Positions 34,095 to 40,998 of a stretch of 40,998 nt of DNA are shown one piece after another (the first letter of the stretch is position 1; each line of letters begins with the position of its first letter). The notes below the pieces were generated by a model that saw only the letters and a list, made by a program, of their open reading frames with translations, was not told the DNA's origin and did not search any database. The stretch covers positions 1-40,998 of the forward strand of contig RECJ01000142.1 in assembly GCA_007694115.1 (NCBI GenBank), written 5' to 3'. The stretch comes from Leptolyngbya sp. DLM2.Bin27. Its GTDB lineage: Bacteria; Cyanobacteriota; Cyanobacteriia; Phormidesmidales; Phormidesmidaceae. The translations under genes and the position numbers were made by a program.

Positions 34095-34955
34095 ATGTGG
34101 AGTGCGATCGCGCAGCACATCAGCGCTAAGACGGGCACAGCCTTTGCCGTGAAAGATCGGCGGTCGGTGGGGGGTGGCTGCATCAACCAGGCCTACCAGA
34201 TCAGCGATGGCCACCAGGCGTTTTTTATTAAGCTCAACCAGGCCGCTCAAATTGCCATGTTTGAGGCCGAGGCCCTGGGTCTTAAGGACCTGTACGACAG
34301 CCAGACCATTCGCGTGCCGCAGCCGATCTGCTGGGGCACGGTCGATGGCTCAGCCTATATCGCGATGGAATGGCTGGATCTGGGCGGCGGCGGCGACGCC
34401 TGGGGCCGCATGGGAGAGGCCCTGGCGGCCATGCACCGGGTGACCAGCAATCAGGGTTTTGGCTGGCGGCAGACCAACACCATCGGTGCCACCCCCCAGC
34501 CCAACCCCTGGACGGCCACCTGGCTAGAGTTTTACCGAGAGCAGCGGCTGCGCCACCAGTTTCGCCTGGCGGGTCGTCGCGGCGGGCGGTTTCCGCGTCA
34601 GCACGAGCTGCTGATGGCGCTACCCGACCTGCTGGCGGGCCACGACCCGGCCCCGGCCCTGGTGCACGGCGATCTGTGGTCGGGCAATGCGGCGGTGACC
34701 ACCGACGGCGAGCCGGTAATTTTAGACCCGGCCACCTACTACGGCGATCGCGAGGTAGACATCGCCATGACCGAACTGTTTGGCCGCTTTCCTGAGGCGT
34801 TTTATACCGCCTACGATGCCGCCTACCCCCTAGGGGCAGGCTACGCCCGCCGCAAAATCCTGTACAACCTCTACCACGTGCTCAACCACTTCACTCTGTT
34901 TGGCGGCAGCTACGAGTCTCAGGCCAATCGCATGATCGATCAGCTGCTGCGGTAG
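34095..34955 (+). CDS. Fructosamine kinase family protein
   Basis: A 286-residue aminoglycoside-phosphotransferase-fold kinase. RRSVGGGCINQAYQI is the phosphate-binding loop of the fructosamine-3-kinase family. FFIKLNQ has the ATP Lys, LVHGDLWSGNA has the catalytic Asp193, and ILDPATYYGDREVDIAMTEL the metal Asp. Bacterial members phosphorylate ribulosamine or erythrulosamine on glycated proteins for deglycation, in the cytoplasm. It starts 24 bp after the M16 gene and probably shares its transcript. It converges on mnmG. Confidence 0.93.
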   Translation: MWSAIAQHISAKTGTAFAVKDRRSVGGGCINQAYQISDGHQAFFIKLNQAAQIAMFEAEALGLKDLYDSQTIRVPQPICWGTVDGSAYIAMEWLDLGGGGDAWGRMGEALAAMHRVTSNQGFGWRQTNTIGATPQPNPWTATWLEFYREQRLRHQFRLAGRRGGRFPRQHELLMALPDLLAGHDPAPALVHGDLWSGNAAVTTDGEPVILDPATYYGDREVDIAMTELFGRFPEAFYTAYDAAYPLGAGYARRKILYNLYHVLNHFTLFGGSYESQANRMIDQLLR

Positions 34956-34963
34956 GGGATGGT

Positions 34964-36892
34964 TTACGATTTTGCGCCGACGGGCTGCGCTGGGTACTCG
35001 CGGCGCGATCGCAGCTCCAAATACACCAGCAGCGCATTCACGTCCGCCGGGTTGACACCGCCAATCCGCGAAGCCTGACCCACGGTGAGGGGCTTGATCT
35101 GGTTGAGCTTTTCCCTCGCCTCTTTCGAGAGGGTCTCGATGGTGGCATAGTCTAGCGACTCGGGCAGCTTGCGGTTGGTGTTTTTGGCCACCTGGTCGAT
35201 CTGGTTTTGCTGCCGCTGAATGTAGCCCGAATACTTGATGTCGATCTCGGCCCCTTCTTTTTCTTCGCGCATTAGCTCGGCATTCCCCAGCCCGTAGCGG
35301 TCGAGGTCGGCGTAGTGAAACCCCGGCCGGCGCAGCAGATCGGCCAGGGTAATCGACCCTTTGATCCGCTGGTTGGTGTCGGCGGCAATGCTCTGGCCTA
35401 GCTCATCGTGCTCTTTGACCCGAGTGACCTGGAGGCGATCTTGTTCGGCGGCAATATTGCCGTACTTGCGGGTAAACAGCTCCCAGCGGCGATCGTCGAT
35501 CAGGCCAATCTCGCGGCCCAGGGGGGTAAGGCGCTGGTCGGCATTATCTGAGCGCAGCAGTAGCCGATACTCCGAGCGCGAGGTCAGCATCCGGTAGGGC
35601 TCTCGTAGGTCTTTGGTGCAGAGGTCGTCGAGCAGGGTGCCAATGTAGCTGTGCTCCCGGGGAAACACTAGCAGGTCTTGACCGCGCACCAGCCGGGCAG
35701 CGTTGACCCCGGCGACAAAGCCCTGGGCCGCCGCCTCCTCGTAGCCGGTGGTGCCGTTGACCTGGCCCGCACAAAATAGCCCCGCCACTCGCTTGGTCAT
35801 CATCGTCGGGTAGCACTGGGTGGCGGGCAAATAGTCATACTCCACGGCGTAGGCGGGGCGCAGCATGGTGCAGCGCTCCAGCCCCGGCAGGGTGCGCAGC
35901 ATCGCCAGCTGAAGGCTTTCCGGCAGCCCGGTGGAAAAGCCCTGCACGTAGATCTCAGGAATATCTCGCCCTTCGGGCTCCAAAAAAATCTGGTGGCTGT
36001 CTTTGTCGGCAAAGCGGACGATTTTGTCTTCAATGCTGGGGCAGTAGCGGGGGCCTTTCGAGTCAACCCAGCCGCCGTAGATCGGCGACAGGTGGAGGTT
36101 GTCGCGAATTAGCTGGTGGGTGGCAGCGGTGGTGCGGGTGAGGTGGCAGGGCATTTGCTCGCGCTCGACCCAGGCCTCGGGGTCAAAGCTAAACCAGCGC
36201 ACATCAGCGTCGCCAGGCTGGGGTTCGAGCACATCAAAGTTGATCGAGCGCCGATCGACCCGCGCCGGGGTGCCGGTTTTCAGCCGTCCGGTTTCAAAGC
36301 CCAGCCGGTTGAGGGTGTCGGTGAGGCCAATGGCGGCAAACTCCCCGGCCCGCCCCGCCGCCATCGATTTGGCTCCAATCCAGATCGTGCCGCCCAAGAA
36401 TGTCCCCGTGGTGAGAATCACGGCTCGGCATCGAAAGGCCATGCCAAAGTAGGTCTCGACCCCCACCACCTCGTCGTTGGGGCCGAGCACCAGGTCCGTC
36501 ACCATGCCCTCGCGAATCACCAGGTTCTCCTGGTTTTCGACGATGGTTTTCATCACGGCGGCGTATTCGCGCTTGTCGGTTTGTGCCCGCAGCGCCCACA
36601 CGGCGGGGCCGCGCGAGCTGTTAAGAATGCGTTTTTGCAGGTAGGTGCGATCGGCCATTTTGCCAATTTCGCCCCCCAGGGCATCGACCTCGTGGGTGAG
36701 CTGCGATTTGGCCGGGCCGCCCACGGCGGGGTTGCAGGGCTGCCAGGCAATTTTGTCGAGGTTGAGGGTGATCATTAGCGTGCGACAGCCCAGCCGCGCC
36801 GCAGCCAGGGCTGCCTCGCAGCCCGAGTGGCCGGCACCGACCACCACTACATCGTAATCATCCACAAAGTCAACGGAACCTGGAGCCATCAT
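34964..36892 (-). CDS. mnmG: tRNA uridine-5-carboxymethylaminomethyl modification enzyme MnmG
   Basis: A 642-residue FAD protein that, with MnmE, modifies U34 of certain tRNAs. The FAD motif [21 protein letters not shown] is near residue 15. [28 protein letters not shown]-like [10 protein letters not shown], and [14 protein letters not shown] are signature stretches. [20 protein letters not shown] and [20 protein letters not shown] are diagnostic. The length is normal. It ends 9 bp from the fructosamine-kinase stop (convergent). Upstream, a 19-bp inverted repeat separates it from the lyase gene on the same strand. Confidence 0.97.
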   Translation of the reverse strand: MMAPGSVDFVDDYDVVVVGAGHSGCEAALAAARLGCRTLMITLNLDKIAWQPCNPAVGGPAKSQLTHEVDALGGEIGKMADRTYLQKRILNSSRGPAVWALRAQTDKREYAAVMKTIVENQENLVIREGMVTDLVLGPNDEVVGVETYFGMAFRCRAVILTTGTFLGGTIWIGAKSMAAGRAGEFAAIGLTDTLNRLGFETGRLKTGTPARVDRRSINFDVLEPQPGDADVRWFSFDPEAWVEREQMPCHLTRTTAATHQLIRDNLHLSPIYGGWVDSKGPRYCPSIEDKIVRFADKDSHQIFLEPEGRDIPEIYVQGFSTGLPESLQLAMLRTLPGLERCTMLRPAYAVEYDYLPATQCYPTMMTKRVAGLFCAGQVNGTTGYEEAAAQGFVAGVNAARLVRGQDLLVFPREHSYIGTLLDDLCTKDLREPYRMLTSRSEYRLLLRSDNADQRLTPLGREIGLIDDRRWELFTRKYGNIAAEQDRLQVTRVKEHDELGQSIAADTNQRIKGSITLADLLRRPGFHYADLDRYGLGNAELMREEKEGAEIDIKYSGYIQRQQNQIDQVAKNTNRKLPESLDYATIETLSKEAREKLNQIKPLTVGQASRIGGVNPADVNALLVYLELRSRREYPAQPVGAKS

Positions 36893-36991
36893 GCAAGCGG
36901 AGCAAAAGTACGATCAGACCCATTAATTTTAGCGGGTCTGGGCTAGCGCCATCGCTTCTGGTGAATACCTGGGGGAATCGGGCTAGGGTCA

Positions 36992-37037
36992 GCGGTTTAC
37001 GGTTCAAGGTAGCCGTGAACCTTGAACCGTAAACCGC
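36992..37037. repeat. Perfect 19-bp inverted repeat
   Basis: Arms 36992-37010 (GCGGTTTACGGTTCAAGGT) and 37019-37037 are exact complements around an 8-nt loop. It lies in the 201-bp gap between the cysteine lyase and mnmG, both minus strand. There is no T-run. GGTTTACGG also occurs near 29691. It could act as a 3' processing or termination structure, or be a dispersed repeat. Confidence 0.85.
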
Positions 37038-37093
37038 AAACCCCATTGACCTGTCACCTTGGGCTGGGCAGAGCACTCACCCCCACCGCCGGA

Positions 37094-38317
37094 CTAAGCC
37101 TCAGTTCTAGCCTTTAGCGCCCCCTGAATCGCGGTTACCAGCTCATCTACCTCAGATTCGAGGGTCAGGTAGTGGGTGCAGGCCCGCACGCAGTTGGGGG
37201 CTTGCAGGGTGCGGAGAAAGACCCCCTGGGCCTCTAGCTGATCGACTAGCTGTTTGTGCCAGCGAGGGGAAGGTTCGCCATTCTCTAGCACCCAAAACGA
37301 CACCAGGCCCGAGTCGGGCGGGGTCTGGCGCACCGGGCGAATCTGGGGCAAGTCTTGAAGTCTCGTCCACAGGCGCTGACTGAGTGCGATCAGACGCTGG
37401 TAGCGCTGGGTAGGGGTGCCCCACTGGTTTTGGAGTGCGATCGCAGCCCGCAGCCCCCCCAGCAGCGCGTAGTTTGAGGTGGCCACCTCAAACCGCTGGC
37501 CATTGGGCTTCCAGCCGGTGGGGTTGGCGGCGGCATCGGTGGTAATGCTGCGCCAGCCGATGAAGGTGGGGGCGATCTGATCCATGGCCCCAGGGCGCAC
37601 GTAGAGACCGCCTAGCCCCGCCGGGCCGCACCACCACTTGTGGCCCGTAAAGGCGTAAAAATCGACCCCTAGGGCGGGTAAGTCTAAGGGCAGCGACCCG
37701 ACCGACTGAGCGGCATCCACCAGCACCAGCACCGGGTTGGGCCGATCATGGCAGGCGTTGACAATGCTCTCCAGCGGCAGCACCTGGCCCGTATTCCAAA
37801 AAATATGGCTGATCACGAGTAACCGGGTGCTGGGTTGTAGGTGCTGGGCCACGATCTCCGTCGGGTCGCCGCCATTCACCGTCTCTAACAGCGGGCACAG
37901 ACTATAGGTGAGATCGAAGCGACGGCAAAGCTCTTGTACTGTGGCGACAATGCCGGGGTGCTCACAATCTGACAGCAAGATATGGTCGCCCGCCCGCCAG
38001 GCGATGCCCCACAGGGGAATATTGCAGCCCACGGTAACGTCTTCGGTGAGGGTAATGGTATCGGCGGCGGTATTTAGCTCGGCGGCGATCGCCGTGCGAG
38101 TCTGGGCCGTCTCACTCATCACCCACTGGTTAGCGGCCCCCGAAAACGGCCCCAGCTGCTGCATCTGTCGGTGCGATTGAAAAATAGCGTCTAGGGTGGT
38201 TTGAGCCATTGGCCCCTGACCGCCGTAGTTAAAATACTGTCTGCCATCTAGGGCCGGAAACCCCTGGCGATGAGCCGCCAACCGATCGAGCACAGCCGAA
38301 TTAGAAGAATTAAGCAC
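37094..38317 (-). CDS. L-cysteine/cystine lyase (C-DES-like), class V aminotransferase fold
   Basis: A 407-residue PLP enzyme. YFNYGGQGPMA, LTEDVTVGCNIPLWGI, LSDCEHPGIVATV and AFTGHKWWCGPAGLGG (PLP Lys227) closely resemble the Synechocystis C-DES enzyme. That enzyme cleaves cystine to give cysteine persulfide, pyruvate and ammonia, and supports iron-sulfur assembly. DAAQSVGSLPLDL holds the Asp that binds the PLP nitrogen. The start is GTG at 38317. It could instead be a SufS-like desulfurase, but the overall match favours the lyase. Confidence 0.88.
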   Translation of the reverse strand: MLNSSNSAVLDRLAAHRQGFPALDGRQYFNYGGQGPMAQTTLDAIFQSHRQMQQLGPFSGAANQWVMSETAQTRTAIAAELNTAADTITLTEDVTVGCNIPLWGIAWRAGDHILLSDCEHPGIVATVQELCRRFDLTYSLCPLLETVNGGDPTEIVAQHLQPSTRLLVISHIFWNTGQVLPLESIVNACHDRPNPVLVLVDAAQSVGSLPLDLPALGVDFYAFTGHKWWCGPAGLGGLYVRPGAMDQIAPTFIGWRSITTDAAANPTGWKPNGQRFEVATSNYALLGGLRAAIALQNQWGTPTQRYQRLIALSQRLWTRLQDLPQIRPVRQTPPDSGLVSFWVLENGEPSPRWHKQLVDQLEAQGVFLRTLQAPNCVRACTHYLTLESEVDELVTAIQGALKARTEA

Positions 38318-38707
38318 GCCAAGTTTTAGGGTATGTGGTCTGCCTTAACCCTATACCAATGCCCCAGGCCCTGGCCGACTGAATGCCACAGGGCAGGTGA
38401 CTCTGGCGCAATTCTGGCGCGATTCTGCCAACCGAGCTTCCCCGCAAAACCCGGATAGGGTATAACATGCTTAGTTAGAAAGAGCATGGGTACTGTTATT
38501 GGGTCAACGGGCCTATCGTAAACATGAATTGCAGCTGGCTTCAGCATTGGACAACCAAAAGTCAGCGACCTGAGTCGCGAGATTTTGTTGTGTGCAGGCC
38601 GGTATCAACGACGTCTGCTGCCATCGCCCTCAGCCGCAGCTCAGCCACTGTAACTCAGCTCCAACCATATTTCTCTCTAGCCTTCAGCCCCTGCTGCATA
38701 ACTCGCT
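38318..38707. other. Intergenic region with short repeats
   Basis: This 390-bp divergent gap shows a partial 11-bp direct repeat (CTGGCGCAATT, then CTGGCGCGATT, near 38403-38424) and a TATAAC (38461-38466) that could be a -10 box for the + strand nuclease gene. A short frame at 38524-38718 has no protein-like features. Confidence 0.4.
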
Positions 38708-40306
38708 TTGTCTGCTAGCCCCCCTCTGTCACCGCATTCTGGTTCAGGGGGTGGCCCACAAAGCCCCCTGAACTGTTCGACTGAGGCGGTCGCCTCCTCT
38801 GATGCCCGATCAATTCGCTGGCTTACCGACGATGTGCTGTTTCACTACCAGCGCTGTAGTCGGCGAGCTTTTTTAGATCTATATGGCGATCGCACGCTGC
38901 AAGCACCCCCTTCCGACTACCTGCTGAAGCTCCGCCAAGACAGCGTCATCCATCGAGATCAGGTGTTCGACGACTACTATCCCCTCTATCGGCCCCAGTT
39001 CAGCTCTGGCGATTGGGCCGAAGGGGCCAGAGTCACCCACGATCTGATGGCTGACGGGGTTGAGGCCATTCAGCAAGGAGTTTTGGTCGCCAACTCGGCG
39101 GTAGATGGGGTACAGCTAGTCAGCCAGCCCGATTTACTGGTCAAGCGTCCCGGCTGGTCTTGCTGGGGCAACTGGATCTACGTTCCGGTTGACATTAAGC
39201 TTGGCAAAAAGCCTAAGCTCGACTACCAAGTGGTAGCGGCTTATCATGCCTACCTGCTGTTGCGGGTACAGGGGGTCTGGCCCAGCGCCACCTGTCTGTC
39301 CCTGCGCGGTGGTCAAATGTACACCATTGATTTGCCCCGGCTAGTGCCCAAGCTAGAAACGGTGATCGACGACTGCCTCCGCGACCTCCGCGCCGCCACC
39401 GTCCCAGAGTTGTTTATTTCCCACAGCCGCTGCGATCTGTGCCACTGGTTTAGCCATTGCTACACCGAGGCCCAGGCGACTCGCCATCTGTCGCTGCTGC
39501 CCGGCGTGACCCCAGCCCGCTACGAGTTTCTCAAGCAGCAGCAGCTGACCACCGTGGCCGCCCTGGCCCAGGCCAGCCCCAGCCACCTGGCTCCCCTGCC
39601 CGGCTTTGGGGAACAGGTGGCCGAGAAGCTGGTGCACCAGGCCCAGGCCCTGATTGGCAACCGCGCCATCCCCCGCAGTGCCCCCCACGCCCCCCACGGG
39701 TTTCCGCTGTGGCCCGAAGATTTGCCCGAGGGCGAAGTCGAGCTATATTTCGACATTGAGGCGGCCCCCGATCAAAACTTGATCTACCTCCACGGCGTGC
39801 TGGTGGTCAACAACCGCACCGGCGAAACCGATTTCCACGCTCTGCTGGCCGAAAGCCAGCACCAAGAGCGCCGCGCCTGGACTGATTTCCTCGACCTGGT
39901 GCACGCCTATCCCCACGCCCCGGTCTACCATTTTTGCCCCTACGAGGCGCAGACCGTGCGCAAGCTGGGGCAGCTTTACGGCACCCCCCACCGCCAGGTC
40001 GAAGCGCTGCTCGACCGCTTCTTTGACATTCACAAATGCATCACCGACGGGGTAACGCTGCCCATTGAGAGCTATGCGCTCAAACACATTGCCCGCTGGA
40101 TGGGGTTTGACTGGCGCGATCAGGGGGCCAACGGAGCCCAGTCGATCTGCTGGTACAATGCCTGGGCCGAAACTGGCGATCGCACCTACCTAGAGGCCAT
40201 CCTCCGCTACAACGAAGACGACTGCCGCGCGACTTACCACATCAAAGACTGGCTGGTGACGTTTGCCGAGCCCTACTGGGACAGGCTCTATCAAACCAGC
40301 AGCTAA
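38708..40306 (+). CDS. TM0106-type RecB-like putative nuclease
   Basis: A 532-residue protein with three parts. Residues 37-260 form a PD-(D/E)xK (RecB/Cas4-like) nuclease: PD at 141-142, DIK at 162-164, then DYQVVAAY (Gln174). Cys50 plus Cys242, Cys245 and Cys251 look like the Fe-S cage of Cas4/AddB nucleases. Residues 281-310 form a helix-hairpin-helix-like segment (LPGFGEQVAEKL). Residues 341-520 form a DEDD-type exonuclease fold: FDIE (Asp349, Glu351), and YNEDDC (Tyr501, Asp505). A stop at 38699 forces the start to be TTG at 38708; no in-frame ATG precedes the conserved region. The role is unknown, probably DNA processing. Confidence 0.85.
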   Translation: MSASPPLSPHSGSGGGPQSPLNCSTEAVASSDARSIRWLTDDVLFHYQRCSRRAFLDLYGDRTLQAPPSDYLLKLRQDSVIHRDQVFDDYYPLYRPQFSSGDWAEGARVTHDLMADGVEAIQQGVLVANSAVDGVQLVSQPDLLVKRPGWSCWGNWIYVPVDIKLGKKPKLDYQVVAAYHAYLLLRVQGVWPSATCLSLRGGQMYTIDLPRLVPKLETVIDDCLRDLRAATVPELFISHSRCDLCHWFSHCYTEAQATRHLSLLPGVTPARYEFLKQQQLTTVAALAQASPSHLAPLPGFGEQVAEKLVHQAQALIGNRAIPRSAPHAPHGFPLWPEDLPEGEVELYFDIEAAPDQNLIYLHGVLVVNNRTGETDFHALLAESQHQERRAWTDFLDLVHAYPHAPVYHFCPYEAQTVRKLGQLYGTPHRQVEALLDRFFDIHKCITDGVTLPIESYALKHIARWMGFDWRDQGANGAQSICWYNAWAETGDRTYLEAILRYNEDDCRATYHIKDWLVTFAEPYWDRLYQTSS

Positions 40307-40371
40307 ACCTGCTGCGGTGGCGCAGGGGCAACATTGCAGCAGGCACAAGCACCGTTACTCTAGACCCCAAA

Positions 40372-40815
40372 CTACGGCGACACCGGGCTGTGTGCCCCAA
40401 AAATTTCGGCCAAGCCAGGCACTGCCTCAGCCACATCTCCCTTCACCGACTGGCGCAGCTTACTGTACGACGACTTCACCAAACCGTTGTTGGTCTTAGC
40501 AATGCGGCGATCGGTCACCCCTAAAATGACATCGGCGGCTTCGGTCTGGTGCTCGCTCATATAGGTCACTGGGTTTCCGGCCTGCACGCCCTCGGCCCAC
40601 AGGGGGTCTAGGGAAGCCACCACCTCTGGCAAGATGCGCCCGACCGCCCCTGGGATATAACCTGCGCCCAGGCCTTTAACCACGCCGTAGGTGGCCTTGA
40701 GAGCCATTCCCCCCAGGCCTCCCTTAGCGGCAACCTGGCGATCAATCAGATGGGTACAGTCATCTACGAGCTGGGCTTTCAGGGCCTGGTCATTCAAAAT
40801 ACTGCTCAATGCCAT
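40372..40815 (-). CDS. DUF6918-like protein
   Basis: A 147-residue soluble protein. The ATG at 40815 is chosen over one 48 bp upstream because GAAG lies just before it and the family-like N-terminus MALSSILNDQALKAQLVDD starts there. The protein is mostly helical: KGGLGGMALKATYGVVKGL, then RILPEVVASLDPLWAEGVQ, and a charged C-terminus (SSYSKLRQSVKGDVAEAVPG). It resembles my recollection of the DUF6918 family of Actinobacteria and Cyanobacteria, function unknown. The last 135 bp of the window (40864-40998) hold no recognisable gene. Confidence 0.7.
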   Translation of the reverse strand: MALSSILNDQALKAQLVDDCTHLIDRQVAAKGGLGGMALKATYGVVKGLGAGYIPGAVGRILPEVVASLDPLWAEGVQAGNPVTYMSEHQTEAADVILGVTDRRIAKTNNGLVKSSYSKLRQSVKGDVAEAVPGLAEIFGAHSPVSP

Positions 40816-40998
40816 AGTGAGTTCTTCTAAATAACAGTTTCTATATTTAGCCTCATTCTCCACAACCTGTGAGCTCGATCGACAGACTCACCGTCAGGTT
40901 CGAGATCGCTTAACAGATTGATAAACTTTGGCCCAACCCCTGCCACCCATTGGTGACAGGTTAAGGAAAAGCGGCAGAAGTCAAGCCCTTCGGGAAAG

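Noticed and set aside
38524..38718. Plus-strand 64-codon frame upstream of the TM0106-type nuclease
   Set aside because: Ser/Cys-rich random-looking translation; it overlaps the nuclease start in another frame.
1..40998. About 30 GCGATCGC (HIP1) octamers as a possible special signal
   Set aside because: HIP1 is a well-known abundant cyanobacterial palindrome and its spread here looks ordinary; it is used only as taxonomic evidence.

Overview
The window looks like a chromosomal segment of a GC-rich, probably filamentous, Leptolyngbya/Nodosilinea-type cyanobacterium. This is inferred from gene content: chlM (chlorophyll synthesis), ndhD (NDH-1), ftrV (ferredoxin-thioredoxin reductase), a cyanobacterial-type ThrRS without a TGS domain, and a C-DES-type cysteine/cystine lyase. 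The HIP1 octamer GCGATCGC occurs roughly 30 times by eye, which is a cyanobacterial signature. I see no rRNA or tRNA gene, CRISPR array, transposase or prophage block.

Layout. 1-2510: truncated cobM (-), then a terminator-like hairpin with no gene behind it, then MOSC and hemW overlapping by 4 bp. 2511-6896 (+): serA, then a tight prmA / small membrane protein / DUF39-HcyBio (homocysteine biosynthesis) run. 6918-10596: an R/G-rich conserved protein (-), a TPR protein (+), a small membrane protein (-), a heptanucleotide repeat and rluE. 10918-19472: zinc-ribbon PP2C phosphatase, thrS, an SLH-only stub of a porin-like protein (-), thrB, ndhD and a 50-aa zinc ribbon. 19545-20453: a sulfite-oxidase-like Moco protein and a small membrane protein. 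20561-28758 (all -): a signalling and nitrogen block comprising GAF-LuxR regulator, DUF697-type GTPase, DICT-GAF histidine kinase, ammonium transporter and purE. Two perfect NtcA-consensus sites lie upstream of the transporter. 28946-31327: chlM, DUF423, small proteins and ftrV. 31701-40815: a two-domain GH24 lysozyme, an M16 peptidase, a fructosamine-kinase-like protein, mnmG, the cysteine lyase, a TM0106-type RecB/DEDD nuclease and a DUF6918-like protein.

Most genes are housekeeping. The items worth a second look are: the DUF39 protein, which seems to lack one catalytic Cys of its archaeal relatives and is co-transcribed with a tiny membrane protein; the R/G-tailed protein; purE with a minisatellite-built N-terminus; the free-standing lysozyme; the SLH-only protein; and the GTPase/kinase/LuxR cluster. 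A second theme is the number of short tandem repeats (7-, 9-, 12-, 16- and 18-bp units) and long inverted repeats at gene ends. No clearly new multi-gene defence or biosynthetic system is evident. All assignments come from reading the sequence; no database search was run.
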